Numbered from the stretch's first letter, positions 43,925 through 52,893 are shown. The stretch: 64,000 nucleotides of DNA from Verrucomicrobiota bacterium (GCA_023430565.1 JAEZAD010000089.1:32743-96742); one strand, 5' to 3'. Notes: generated from the letters alone by a model not told the origin. Numbers and translations are program-made.

Positions 43925-44200
43925 GGAACACCTACTCAGGTCGATCCAGACGTGAAACCTGGATGTAAACTGCTCGGAGACGATCTTCCCCTCTTTGACT
44001 TCATAGAGGCACAACTCGTCCAGATTCATCCGGCCGTGACCTTTCATCGTCACGTCCAGTTGCATCGCACAAGGCAAACGAGCCGCCAGCCACAAGGGGA
44101 TTCGAGACAGCGATCGAGTGCACCCGCTCGATCATGGCCGTGAACCTGTGGCCTTTCTCGATGAGCGCGTTCAAGCCTCTCGTTTCTTGGGAAACGCGGG
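43925..44200 (-). pseudogene. Frameshifted SnoaL-like (NTF2 fold) gene remnant
   Basis: Two adjacent minus-strand frames join into a SnoaL-like domain: RGLNALIEKGHRFTAMIERV HSIAVSNPLVAGGSFALC, then MQLDVTMKGHGRMNLDELCL and YEVKEGKIVSEQF. They are offset by one base at about 44066-44069, so a single-nucleotide indel has broken the frame. About 40 N-terminal residues are also missing, and the normal SEQFFY end is altered. The remnant fills most of the 444-bp gap between the RidA and ABC-F genes. Confidence 0.7.
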
Positions 44201-44304
44201 CGTGGCGTAAGGAAGGGCGCAACGACCGGCCGCTTCACCTTCGCCGTGCGCTCGCTGAATGAAGTTGGCGTTGCGGGCGGACGATGCGGCTTCACGGTGA
44301 AGGC

Positions 44305-45825
44305 ATGGCTTCCGCCCAGTTGACGTTGCAATCGGTCGAGTTCGCGCATCCGGGGATGACGGCGCCCCTGTTCACGGATTTGACCGTGCAGTTTCCTTCG
44401 GGATGGACGGGCATCGTCGGACCGAACGGCGCGGGCAAGACCACGCTGCTGAAAGTGGCGACGGGCGAAATCGCCGCGCAGAGCGGAGCGGTGCAGCGTC
44501 AGGGGCTGGCGTTGTATGTCGCCCAGCGCACCGACGATCCGCCCGAGTTTTTCGAGGATTTCATCTGGGCGCCGGACGCGGGCGTGCTCAAGGCGCGCCT
44601 GCGGATCAGCGAGGAATGGCCGGAGCGCTGGTCGACCTTGAGTCACGGCGAACGCAAACGCGCGCAGATCGCGGTGGCGCTATGGCGCGAACCCGCGGTG
44701 CTCGCCCTCGACGAGCCGAGCAATCACATCGACGCAGAGGCGCGCCGCCTGCTCTGGCAGGCGCTGCGGGAATTTGGCGGCATCGGACTGCTCGTGAGCC
44801 ACGATCGCACCTTGCTCGACGAACTCTGTGCGCAATGCCTGCTGCTCGATCCGCCCGAGGCGGTGATGCGGCCGGGCGGCGTGACGGAGGCGTTGGAGCA
44901 ACAGGAACTCGAAGAGACGTCCGCGCGCAGCGCCAACGAAGCGCTGCGTCGCACCGCCAACCGGCTCCAGACCGAAGCGCAGCGTCGTCGGGTGATCGCG
45001 GAGCAAAAGGCGGCGGCGTCGCGCGGCTCCAAGCAGAAAAAGATTCCCGCCCACGACCACGACGGACGCGCCATGCGCAATCTCGCCAAGATGACCGGCA
45101 AGGATGCCTACGCCGGCAAGATGGTCGCGCAGATGAACCAGCGCGCGAGCAAGGTCGCCGCGCAGCGCGCCGAGATCGCGGTGAAGAAACGCTACGAAAC
45201 CGGCATCTGGGTCGAGGGCGCATCGTTCATGCCGCGCGATTTTCTGCTGCGCCTGCCCGCCGGACAGTTGCCGCTCGGGGCGGGGCGCGTGTTGCGTTTT
45301 CCCGACCTGGAGATCGGCGGCACGAGTCGCATCGCATTGAAGGGCGCGAACGGATTGGGGAAAAGCACGCTTGTCCGGCATCTGCTCGGGCGGCTGCAGT
45401 TGCCGGCGGAAAAACTCGTGACGGTGCCGCAGGAGATTTCCGCGGAGGACTCGCGCGCGCTGCTCGACGCGGTGAAACGACTGCCCAACGACGAGCGCGG
45501 ACGCGTGATGACGACGATCAGCCGGCTCGGCTCGCGGCCGGCGCGCTTGTTGGAAAGTGCGCTGCCGAGTCCGGGCGAAGTGCGCAAGCTGCTCCTGGCG
45601 CTCGGCATCGTGCGCGGTCCGCATCTGATCGTGATGGACGAACCCACGAATCACATGGATTTGCCGGGGATACGTTGTCTCGAAGAGGCGCTCGCGGACT
45701 GCCCGTGTGCGATGCTGCTGGTGAGCCACGACGAGTCGTTCCTCGAAAAAATCACCGAGACGGACTGGCGGCTCGCGAAGGATTCCGCCGGCGACACGCG
45801 GCTGGACATCGTCTCGGTCGGGTAA
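44305..45825 (+). CDS. ABC-F family ATPase (duplicated ATP-binding cassettes)
   Basis: 506 aa with two ABC domains and no membrane domain. First cassette: Walker A GPNGAGKTTLL, signature LSHGERKRAQIA, Walker B VLALDEPSNHID. The linker (about 200-260) is charged and helical. Second cassette: Walker A GANGLGKSTLV, Walker B LIVMDEPTNHMD, with a degenerate signature (PSPGEVRKL). ABC-F proteins act on ribosomes or protect against antibiotics; which applies is not deducible. ATG 44305 was chosen over the in-frame ATG at 44284. Confidence 0.88.
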   Translation: MASAQLTLQSVEFAHPGMTAPLFTDLTVQFPSGWTGIVGPNGAGKTTLLKVATGEIAAQSGAVQRQGLALYVAQRTDDPPEFFEDFIWAPDAGVLKARLRISEEWPERWSTLSHGERKRAQIAVALWREPAVLALDEPSNHIDAEARRLLWQALREFGGIGLLVSHDRTLLDELCAQCLLLDPPEAVMRPGGVTEALEQQELEETSARSANEALRRTANRLQTEAQRRRVIAEQKAAASRGSKQKKIPAHDHDGRAMRNLAKMTGKDAYAGKMVAQMNQRASKVAAQRAEIAVKKRYETGIWVEGASFMPRDFLLRLPAGQLPLGAGRVLRFPDLEIGGTSRIALKGANGLGKSTLVRHLLGRLQLPAEKLVTVPQEISAEDSRALLDAVKRLPNDERGRVMTTISRLGSRPARLLESALPSPGEVRKLLLALGIVRGPHLIVMDEPTNHMDLPGIRCLEEALADCPCAMLLVSHDESFLEKITETDWRLAKDSAGDTRLDIVSVG

Positions 45826-45857
45826 CCGCGAGACCTGTTCGCGCCGGGGTGCAAACG

Positions 45858-46442
45858 ATGCTTCGATTTCGCATGACCGCGTCGATCCCGGCCCTGTGGT
45901 CCGCCTTTCGATTTGTCGGACGTCATTTTCCGGCCGTCGCGATTCTGGCCGGCGTTGCGGCGATCGGTCGCTTTTATCAAACCGGCTCCAGCGCCACGGA
46001 GGGCGCGTTGGTTCAACTGGCGCTGGGGGCGCTGGTGGGATTGGCGCGGGTGCTCCTGGCGCTTTTGGTGATTGGGGACGGCAGCGTCGCCGCAGGCGTG
46101 CGGGCGATCCGGCGTTTCCTGGCTCTTCCGCCGGAGCATAAGCGCCAGAAATCCGAGGCGTGCACGCAGCGGATCACGGCGGAGTGGCGTTCGCTGGTGT
46201 TGGAAATTGTCGTGTTCATCGTTTTGGCGATCGCGGTGAACCTCGCGATCGCCGCCTTCGCGCATTCAGCGGCGGCAGCCGAGTGGGCGGCGCGATTCGG
46301 CGCGGACAAATCTCCCGCGCTCGCGACCCAGCTCCTGTTAAAAAACCTCAGCACGATCTCGATGACGTTCATTTTCCAAATTCGCCTGGCGGCGCGGGTC
46401 TGGGCGCCGGCACAAACGTCTCCGGCGAATCGCGCCGTTTGA
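45858..46442 (+). CDS. Hypothetical membrane protein
   Basis: 194 aa with about four predicted membrane segments ([60 protein letters not shown], and a weaker one near the end). No family recognised. Starts with ATG 45858, 32 bp after the ABC-F stop, so it may be co-transcribed. Confidence 0.55.
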   Translation: MLRFRMTASIPALWSAFRFVGRHFPAVAILAGVAAIGRFYQTGSSATEGALVQLALGALVGLARVLLALLVIGDGSVAAGVRAIRRFLALPPEHKRQKSEACTQRITAEWRSLVLEIVVFIVLAIAVNLAIAAFAHSAAAAEWAARFGADKSPALATQLLLKNLSTISMTFIFQIRLAARVWAPAQTSPANRAV

Positions 46443-46588
46443 TGACGCGCGCGGCGCATGTGGTGCGCAAGCTGCGACCCAACATCGACAAACGATCTCG
46501 GTTAGGCGGGCTGGGCGGCGTTCGGATTTTTTTGGTCGAGGCGGCATCGAAACGTTGCGGACGTCGCCTGATCTGCTACCGTGGCCGC

Positions 46589-46882
46589 TTGATCCAAAAC
46601 ACATCATCGCGCCCAGAATCACCGAAGTCCGCCTCGCACATTGAAGTTGAGGGAAGAATTATTGCCGTGCTGCCGGGCACCATGTTCCGGGTGCAGCTGT
46701 TGAACGGCCACGTGGTGCTGGGCCATATTTCGGGGAAATTGCGCAAGCACTTCATCAAGATCGCCGCGGGCGACATGGTGAAGATGGAGATGAGCCCCTA
46801 CGACACGGACAAGGCGCGGATCACGTTCCGCATCAAGGATCCGTCGTCGAACTACCGTCCGCCGGCGCGTCGTCGGTATTGA
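46589..46882 (+). CDS. infA: Translation initiation factor IF-1 with non-ATG start
   Basis: The core IF-1 sequence [60 protein letters not shown] is unmistakable. IF-1 binds the ribosomal A site and is essential. No in-frame ATG precedes it. The best start is TTG at 46589, giving 97 aa with a 17-residue leader ([17 protein letters not shown]); an ATT codon at 46640 is also placed at the exact IF-1 start and could be used rarely. The tail RPPARRRY is a natural extension. Confidence 0.9.
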   Translation: MIQNTSSRPESPKSASHIEVEGRIIAVLPGTMFRVQLLNGHVVLGHISGKLRKHFIKIAAGDMVKMEMSPYDTDKARITFRIKDPSSNYRPPARRRY

Positions 46883-46930
46883 GTCGGGGTCGCCCGGAGT
46901 CGGCACGGCTTCGTGGGCAGGACGAGGCGG

Positions 46931-48103
46931 TCAGGTGCGCACGGCCCGTTCGGCATTCTCGCGCCCTCGCGACGCTAACCGCATCCGGTGCCGATTGCGG
47001 ATCAGGATCAGCCCGAGCAGGGCGCCCGATCCCATTATTCCGTAGGTGGACGGTTCGGGGACAGGCGCAAGACGCTCCAGCAAGAAAGCCTGCTCCGGAT
47101 TCGCCGGATCGTTCGAGTTGTAGCCAACTCCCACGATGTAGCGGCCGTTGGCCGAGATCGCGTAGGGCTGGACATACGACCAGCCTTCGAGGTTGGTGAG
47201 CTGATAGTCCTCCAACATCACGGTCAGCAGGTCGCGCATGCCGTCCTTCTCGGTCCAGATGAAGCCCGGTTTTTGCACGCCGCCATAGCCCACGATCGTT
47301 GAACCGTCCGCTGACATGCCGGTCGGAATGGCACCGAGCGTATCCGCCAGACTGCCCAGCCCCATCATTCCGCCTTCCTCCGTCCACCGGAATATCTCCT
47401 GCTCCTCGCCGGGGAACCATTGGGTTCCGGCAACGACCGAGCCATCCCGCGAAGCGGCATACGCCCGGGTATAGCCGGCATGGTCAGGCTCGAGCGCGGT
47501 CATGCCTTCTTCCGCCGTCCAGCGAAACGCATGTTCCCGGTTGCCCCAACTCACGCCGACGATGGTCGAACCATCGTCCGAAACCCCGCTGGCAACGCTG
47601 GCGATCGATCCAGGGAGCAAACCGAGGCGCTCCATTCCGCCATCGCGCGTCCAGCGCAAGGCCTCGGGCGCGAAGTCGGTTTCGGGAACACCAAAACCGG
47701 CGACCACGCCGCCCTCGCCGGACACCGCGAGGGCTTGGGAACGCAGAATCCCATCGGGTATGAAACCGAGGCCCGCCGCGCCTTCCGACCGCGTCCATCG
47801 AAACGCTTCCTGTCCGGGGGCCTTGGCTCCGACCACGGTCTTCGCATCCCGGGAGATGCCGTAACCGACTCCGCGCGCGACGACGGACCAGTCTCCCTTC
47901 GCCGGGCGGAGAACGACGAGATCGTCCTGAAAAATGCGCGGGTTGTAGGAGGCGACGAACGATCCGTCATCCGCCACACCGTAAGCGGCGGACATCCCCC
48001 AAAACGACGTGAACAACTGCGCCGGAATCGAAAGCGGAAAAACCAAGCTGCCAGCAAAGGCGGCCGCGAGCACCGTCGAACGTCGAACGGGGTAGATGTG
48101 CAT
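46931..48103 (-). CDS. PEP-CTERM surface protein with HAF-type repeats, second copy
   Basis: 390 aa. A signal peptide (VRRSTVLAAAFAGSLVFPLS) leads into about six HAF-like units (SGVSDDGSTIVGVSWGNREH, ASRDGSVVAGTQWFPGE, MSADGSTIVGYGGVQKPGF, SANGRYIVGVGYNSNDP). The C-terminus is VPEPSTYGIMGSGALLGLI with a basic tail, a PEP-CTERM signal. It resembles 34170-35321 throughout, so the two are paralogues. ATG 48103 gives a standard signal peptide; the longer frame has none. Confidence 0.85.
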   Translation of the reverse strand: MHIYPVRRSTVLAAAFAGSLVFPLSIPAQLFTSFWGMSAAYGVADDGSFVASYNPRIFQDDLVVLRPAKGDWSVVARGVGYGISRDAKTVVGAKAPGQEAFRWTRSEGAAGLGFIPDGILRSQALAVSGEGGVVAGFGVPETDFAPEALRWTRDGGMERLGLLPGSIASVASGVSDDGSTIVGVSWGNREHAFRWTAEEGMTALEPDHAGYTRAYAASRDGSVVAGTQWFPGEEQEIFRWTEEGGMMGLGSLADTLGAIPTGMSADGSTIVGYGGVQKPGFIWTEKDGMRDLLTVMLEDYQLTNLEGWSYVQPYAISANGRYIVGVGYNSNDPANPEQAFLLERLAPVPEPSTYGIMGSGALLGLILIRNRHRMRLASRGRENAERAVRT

Positions 48104-48270
48104 GAGGACACGCTGACGAAGCGCGCTTCGAAGGTAGCCCCATGGGACGGCACCGGCCATCCGGCCAATAACGAGGCCGCGCATAGGTCAGCGATACGGT
48201 CGAAAGCATGGCTTCGGCCCGGCGGCGACATTGGCCTTGCCCTGATCGATCGGATTGGTGCGCTGTCGGG

Positions 48271-50319
48271 ATGTCCCATGCGAGCGATCCGACGTCTGCG
48301 CCTCCGGCGGAACGCCCTCGCTCGCAACCCGGAGGGCCGGCGAAAAGGGGGCGGCTCGGCGGCCTGATCGCGGAATTCCCTTGGGAACGAACACCGCTTG
48401 GTGCCATCGGCACGTGGCCGGCGTTTCTGCGCGCTACGGTGGATCTCATGCTCCGGTCCAGCGCGCCGATGGCGATCGTCTGGGGAAAGACATTCCATTT
48501 CCTCTACAACGACGCCTACGCCGAGATCGTTCAAGACAAGCACCCCGCCGCGCTCGGCGCGAAAGCGTGCGACATTTTTCCCGAACTCTGGCCGGCGCTT
48601 TCGCCGCTCTTTGAAAAGGCGCTGTCGGGCGAGGCCGTGCTCACCGAGGATCAGGAATTCGCCCTGAACCGCGGCGGCACGATCAGGCCGGCGTATTTCA
48701 CCTTCAACTACACGCCCATCGCGAACGACGCCGGCGGGATCGAAGGCTTCCTGGCGGTCGTCATCGAAACCACCGCCCGCTTCGTCGAGGAGCAGGCCCA
48801 GGCGCAGGTCTTCGACACCGTCCTTTCGGCGATCACCGACTTCGCCTACACCTTCGACCGTGACGGACGTTTCGTTTACGTGAACAAGGCGCTTCTCGAT
48901 CTGTGGGGCCTGAAGCTGGCGGACGCTGTCGGCAAAAATTTCTACGAACTGAACTACCCCGACGAACTCGCGGAGCGCCTGCAGCGGCAGATTCAACAAG
49001 TCATCGCGCAGAAGTGCACCGTGCGGGACGAAACCCGATACGTCAGTCCGACGGGCATCGAGGGATACTACGAATATATCTTCAGCCCCGTGTTCGGGGC
49101 GGATGGATCGGTGACCGTCGTGGCGGGCTCGACCCGCGACATCACCAGCCGAAAAAAACTCGAGATGGAGGCGCTCGCGGCCGCGAAAGCCAAGGACGAG
49201 TTCCTGGCCGCGCTGTCGCATGAACTCCGCACGCCGCTCAACCCGGTGCTGCTCCTCGCCTCCGATGCCGCCGCCAACCCGGAGCTGCCGGCCGAAATCC
49301 GCGCGGATTTTCAGGCGATTGCCGACAACGTCGCGATGGAGGCGCGCCTGATCGACGACCTGCTCGATATTTCCCGGATCATTCACGACAAGCTGCCGCT
49401 GACGCTCCAGCCGCTCGACCTGCACGCCTTGCTGCGGCGCGCCTTGACCGCGGTCGAAGGCGAGCGCGCGCAGAAAAACCAAACCATCGTGCAACAGCTC
49501 GCGGCTCCGCGGTCGGTCGTCCGCGGCGACGAGGCGCGACTGCATCAGGTCTTCGGTAATCTTCTGCGCAATGCCGTGAAGTTCACTCCCGCGGGCGGCC
49601 GGATCGTGCTCCAAACCCGCGCCGATGCCACGCGACCGAATACGGTGTTGATTGAAATCAGCGACACCGGTTTCGGCCTGACCCCGGAGGATCTCGAGAA
49701 AATGTTTCAACCCTTCGCGCAAGGGGATCACACGCGCGACGGGGCCGGCCGCTTTGGCGGCCTCGGTCTCGGCCTCACGATTTCGCGCAAGATCACCGAG
49801 CTTCATGGCGGGACCATTTTCGCGCAGAGCGCCGGGCGAAACCAGGGCGCGCTGTTCACAGTCGAACTCCCCGCCGAGCCGGTCGACGCGACCGGTCGCG
49901 CCGACCCCCGCGCAATCGAAACGAAACCGCACGCGACCGGCGGCGGTCTGCGGGTGCTTCTGGTGGAGGATCACGAGCCCAGCCGGCGGGCCCTCGCGCG
50001 GTTTCTCGCGTCTCGCGGAGTCGAATGCGTGGAGGCGGCGTCCGCCGCGCAGGCGCTGGAGAAAGCGGCGGTTCACTCGTTTGACCTCGTCATTTCTGAT
50101 CTCGGGCTGCCGGACCGGAGCGGCTACGAATTGATGGCCGCGTTGAAGGCGACGTATGGGCTGAGCGGCATCGCTCTCAGCGGGTTTGGCATGGAGGAGG
50201 ATATCGCTCACGCAAAGGCAGTCGGATTCGCGGCGCACCTGACCAAACCCGTGCAAGCGAAGGCCGTGGACGCGGCGCTGGCGAAAATCACGCCGACGCC
50301 GCGTCGCGACGTCCGTTGA
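48271..50319 (+). CDS. Hybrid histidine kinase (PAS-PAS-HisKA-HATPase-REC)
   Basis: 682 aa, cytosolic. Two PAS domains (about 35-140 and 160-270) precede the HisKA box (FLAALSHELRTPLNPVLLLA, catalytic His), the HATPase with N box VFGNLLRNAVKFTP, G1 ISDTGFGLTPED and G2 GLGLGLTISRKI, and a C-terminal receiver (phospho-acceptor Asp in VISDLGLPDRSG; Lys in LTKPVQ). The input signal is unknown. ATG 48271 starts just before the first PAS domain; a longer start at 48208 adds residues without family support. No cognate regulator is adjacent. Confidence 0.9.
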   Translation: MSHASDPTSAPPAERPRSQPGGPAKRGRLGGLIAEFPWERTPLGAIGTWPAFLRATVDLMLRSSAPMAIVWGKTFHFLYNDAYAEIVQDKHPAALGAKACDIFPELWPALSPLFEKALSGEAVLTEDQEFALNRGGTIRPAYFTFNYTPIANDAGGIEGFLAVVIETTARFVEEQAQAQVFDTVLSAITDFAYTFDRDGRFVYVNKALLDLWGLKLADAVGKNFYELNYPDELAERLQRQIQQVIAQKCTVRDETRYVSPTGIEGYYEYIFSPVFGADGSVTVVAGSTRDITSRKKLEMEALAAAKAKDEFLAALSHELRTPLNPVLLLASDAAANPELPAEIRADFQAIADNVAMEARLIDDLLDISRIIHDKLPLTLQPLDLHALLRRALTAVEGERAQKNQTIVQQLAAPRSVVRGDEARLHQVFGNLLRNAVKFTPAGGRIVLQTRADATRPNTVLIEISDTGFGLTPEDLEKMFQPFAQGDHTRDGAGRFGGLGLGLTISRKITELHGGTIFAQSAGRNQGALFTVELPAEPVDATGRADPRAIETKPHATGGGLRVLLVEDHEPSRRALARFLASRGVECVEAASAAQALEKAAVHSFDLVISDLGLPDRSGYELMAALKATYGLSGIALSGFGMEEDIAHAKAVGFAAHLTKPVQAKAVDAALAKITPTPRRDVR

Positions 50320-50341
50320 GCGCTCGCGCGGCGACACTCCA

Positions 50342-50497
50342 TCCGTAAATTTCCCCGACGCGCCGCCCGCCATCGTGCGAACGATCGTCTATCGTTACAC
50401 CTACACGGATTTGAAAACGCACCGCGACACCGGCCGCTATTGGAACAAGGTCTGCGTCGGCGACAAGACCGCGCCTGTGACCGCCGACCGGTGGTAA
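50342..50497 (+). pseudogene. Probable lipase maturation factor C-terminal remnant
   Basis: A short plus-strand frame encodes NFPDAPPAIVRTIVYRYTYT, DLKTHRDTGRYWNKVCVGDK and a few residues to a stop. This matches the pattern at the end of bacterial lipase maturation factor proteins (PFPDxPPxYVRxxxYxYxFT, RRxTGxWW). Nothing earlier of the gene is present. It begins just after the histidine kinase stop. The match rests on memory of the family pattern and needs a search. Confidence 0.45.
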
Positions 50498-50593
50498 AAA
50501 GGCTCTTCATTCGAGTCTGCCGGGCACCGCTCAGTCCCCGTTCGTGAGGGCGAAAATCCGTCCCGCGATCGGGCGCGGGCGCAATCTCCGCGG

Positions 50594-50836
50594 CTACAGG
50601 CCGAGATTTTTCACTTCGATCAGACCGTTCAGCATGAGCACGACCGACTGCACCATCGGGCACGGCGGACAGGAATAACGCACGCGATCGCGGATATAAG
50701 CGATGTCCTCGACGGGGAGCTTCTTCATCTCGTCGTTGATCTCCCGCAGCAGCGCCTCATCGCGCATGTCCTGCGGCCCCGCTGCCAATCGGCGCAGCGC
50801 CTCGCGAACGCGGGGAGTGAGTGATCGACGGCTCAT
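50594..50836 (-). CDS. Hypothetical small protein with CxxC-like motif
   Basis: 80 aa: SRRSLTPRVREALRRLAAGP, EALLREINDEMKKLPVEDIA, RVRYSCPPCPMVQSVVLMLN. A CPPCP motif within a helical protein could bind metal or thiols, but no family was recognised. Start ATG 50836 gives a compact basic protein; the same frame extends upstream without support. It is isolated. Confidence 0.5.
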   Translation of the reverse strand: MSRRSLTPRVREALRRLAAGPQDMRDEALLREINDEMKKLPVEDIAYIRDRVRYSCPPCPMVQSVVLMLNGLIEVKNLGL

Positions 50837-51009
50837 GACGAATAACGCCGCGGAACGTGCACATCCCGGGGCGAATGGCCAGCCTCGCGGACTTGGAGCG
50901 TAAGCGGGCAGTTTCGGACCGGTTCGAAAGTTTCCCGAATGCGTGTCCGGTCGCCCGTCGATGGTTCGTCGTTTGGATGAGAAACCAACGAAACGGACGA
51001 GAAAGGATT

Positions 51010-51095
51010 TTGTCATCGCAGGAACCCCCGCTCGTCGGAGCGAGGAAGCGAGCCACCGATCACCACGGCCCGCTCCGCCTCCCTCGCGATGACAA
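51010..51095. repeat. MITE-like element with terminal inverted repeats
   Basis: TTGTCATCGCAGG (51010-51022) and CCTCGCGATGACAA (51082-51095) are terminal inverted repeats differing by one inserted base. The 60 bp between contain GAGCGAGGAAGCGAGCCA-type words typical of dispersed GTCATCGCGAGGAGC repeats. No ORF is inside. It sits between a hypothetical gene and the RibD-C gene. Confidence 0.6.
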
Positions 51096-51119
51096 CGATT
51101 CCCTTCGGATCAGATCATC

Positions 51120-51752
51120 ATGCGAAAGCTCATCGCCATCACCCACGTCACGCTCGACGGCATCATGCAAGCGCCCGGAGGACCGGAGGAGGACCCGCGC
51201 GGCGGTTTCGCGCACGGCGGATGGGCCATGCGTTCGGACGAGTCCGTGGGCGAGGCGTTGGACAAAATCATGGCCGGTGACTTCGACCTGCTCCTGGGGC
51301 GGCGCACCTACGAAATCTTCGCGGCGTATTGGCCTTATCAGGACGGCCATCCCATCGCCAAGGCTTTCAACCAAGCGGCGAAATACGTCGTCACGCGCCG
51401 CCTCGACCGGCTCGACTGGGCGAACTCGCAGCGCATCGGCGGTGACGCGGTTGACGCGATCCGGCGGCTGAAGGCGTCCGACGGCGACGAGCTTCACATC
51501 TGGGGCAGTGGCGAGCTCCTGCAGACATTGATCGCCGCAGACGTCGTCGATGAGTTTCGCGTCTGGCTTTATCCGCTGATCCTCGGCACGGGCCGGCGAT
51601 TGTTCGAAAACGGCCTGCCGCCGCGTGGCCTCACGCTGGTGGAGTCGCGGCGCACGCCGACGGGCGTCCTTTTAAACACCTACCGCCCGGCCGGTCCTCT
51701 TCCGCGGTCATCGCGTGAACCGGAAACCCCGGCTGCATCGGTTGAAATCTGA
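51120..51752 (+). CDS. Dihydrofolate reductase-like RibD C-terminal domain protein
   Basis: 210 aa. RibD_C/DHFR-like fold: RKLIAITHVTLDGIMQAPGG, DFDLLLGRRTYEIFAAYWP, VVTRRLDRLDWANSQRIGG, LHIWGSGELLQTLIAADVVD. Such stand-alone proteins reduce pterins or other carbonyl substrates with NADPH, but the substrate is unknown. The C-terminus is Pro/Ser-rich and disordered. Downstream are repeats and a PhnB-like gene. Confidence 0.87.
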   Translation: MRKLIAITHVTLDGIMQAPGGPEEDPRGGFAHGGWAMRSDESVGEALDKIMAGDFDLLLGRRTYEIFAAYWPYQDGHPIAKAFNQAAKYVVTRRLDRLDWANSQRIGGDAVDAIRRLKASDGDELHIWGSGELLQTLIAADVVDEFRVWLYPLILGTGRRLFENGLPPRGLTLVESRRTPTGVLLNTYRPAGPLPRSSREPETPAASVEI

Positions 51753-51830
51753 AACCTGAAACCTGAAATCTGAAACCTGAGACGTAAAACCCGAAACCTG
51801 AAACCTGAAATCTGAGCTCTGAAAGCGGAA
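51742..51830. repeat. Degenerate CTGAAACCTGAAATCTGA tandem repeat
   Basis: About 90 bp of imperfect tandem units (CTGAAACCTG and CTGAAATCTG variants) lie between the RibD-C and PhnB-like genes. The first part is in the 3' end of the RibD-C frame and adds a repeat-derived tail. Units vary by single bases, with no spacers, so it is not a CRISPR. Confidence 0.75.
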
Positions 51831-51837
51831 AGAAATT

Positions 51838-52323
51838 ATGAAGACATCGACTCCCAAAAACACGATCTGCCTTTGGTTCGACAAGGACGCTGAAGACGCC
51901 GCGCGTTTTTATGCGGCGACTTTTCCCAACAGCCAAGTGACCGCCGTCCGTCACGCGCCGGGCGATTATCCCTCGGGCAAAACCGGCGATGTGCTCACGG
52001 TGGAGTTCACCGTCTGCGGCATTCCCTGCCTCGGCCTCAACGGCGGTCCCGATTTTTCCCACAGCGAGGCGTTTTCCTTCCAGATCGCGACCGACACGCA
52101 GGAGGAAACCGATCGCTACTGGAACGCGATCGTCGGCAACGGCGGCGAGGAAAGCATGTGCGGCTGGTGCAAGGACCGCTGGGGCTTGTCCTGGCAGATC
52201 ACTCCGCGGGCGTTGACCGACGCGATGGCCGCGGGTGGCGGGGAGGCGAAGCGAGCGTTCGAGGCGATGATGGAGATGCGAAAAATCGACATCGCGAAAA
52301 TCGAAGCGGCGCGTCGCGGCTGA
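51838..52323 (+). CDS. PhnB-like VOC-superfamily protein
   Basis: 161 aa. 3-demethylubiquinone-9 methyltransferase-like/PhnB fold: ICLWFDKDAEDAARFYAATF, VLTVEFTVCGIPCLGLNGGP, GGEESMCGWCKDRWGLSWQI. PhnB proteins are small VOC-fold proteins of unknown activity. A helix that ends RKIDIAKIEAARRG is typical. No metabolic partner is seen. Confidence 0.9.
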   Translation: MKTSTPKNTICLWFDKDAEDAARFYAATFPNSQVTAVRHAPGDYPSGKTGDVLTVEFTVCGIPCLGLNGGPDFSHSEAFSFQIATDTQEETDRYWNAIVGNGGEESMCGWCKDRWGLSWQITPRALTDAMAAGGGEAKRAFEAMMEMRKIDIAKIEAARRG

Positions 52324-52374
52324 CCGCGTCGAACGAGAATGACACCGCCGGGCGTCGAACGCGTTGACCGATCG

Positions 52375-52893
52375 TCAGTGCTTCGGCGGGTCGATCCCGA
52401 CCCAGCCCGGGTGTTCGAAAAAGTCGGGATACTGCCGCAGCGCTCGATGCAGCTGCTCCCATCCTTCGTGCGCAGCGGGATTCCCGGCCAGTCGGGTCGC
52501 GGCTGTCAGCAGATCCGTGATAACAACGTGCAACGCCGCGTCGGCCTTCGGCGCGAGCTTACAATTCGCGATCAGGTAATTCACGTTCTCCTGCACGGTG
52601 GCCGAGAGCGCCGTCGCGTCCTCCGCGGTGAAGCGAGCATTGACGTGAGCGCCGGTCGCTTGGTCGACGGCGTCACGGATCCGTTGCATTCCGGTGCGCA
52701 GGGGCTGGTCGGTTTTCCAGCGTTGGCCGTCGTTCAGGGTCAACGCTGTGGCGGCGGCGTCGTGGTGATGGTGATCCGGCGATTCGTGGGCGTGATGGGT
52801 CAGCCACCACGCTCCAATGCCGAGTCCGAGAATCACGAGGGCAAAGAGAGTATTGCGCAGCCCATGCGAGGGCGGGGGGACGGAGGTGTTCAT
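52375..52893 (-). CDS. Membrane-anchored His-rich hypothetical protein
   Basis: 172 aa from ATG 52893. A membrane helix (about 12-32, LFALVILGLGIGAWWLT) is followed by a His cluster (HHAHESPDHHHHD) and a helical domain (VQENVNYLIANCKLAPKADA, LTAATRLAGNPAAHEGWEQL). The His cluster suggests metal binding. The C-terminal domain resembles small proteins near metal-handling genes in proteobacteria, though the family is not firmly identified. Confidence 0.6.
   Translation of the reverse strand: MNTSVPPPSHGLRNTLFALVILGLGIGAWWLTHHAHESPDHHHHDAAATALTLNDGQRWKTDQPLRTGMQRIRDAVDQATGAHVNARFTAEDATALSATVQENVNYLIANCKLAPKADAALHVVITDLLTAATRLAGNPAAHEGWEQLHRALRQYPDFFEHPGWVGIDPPKH

Noticed and set aside
47551..50373. 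A 940-codon minus-strand frame opposite the histidine kinase
   Set aside because: Antisense shadow; the plus-strand kinase has every catalytic motif.
51742..51830. Possible CRISPR array
   Set aside because: Units are about 10 bp, imperfect and directly adjacent with no unique spacers.
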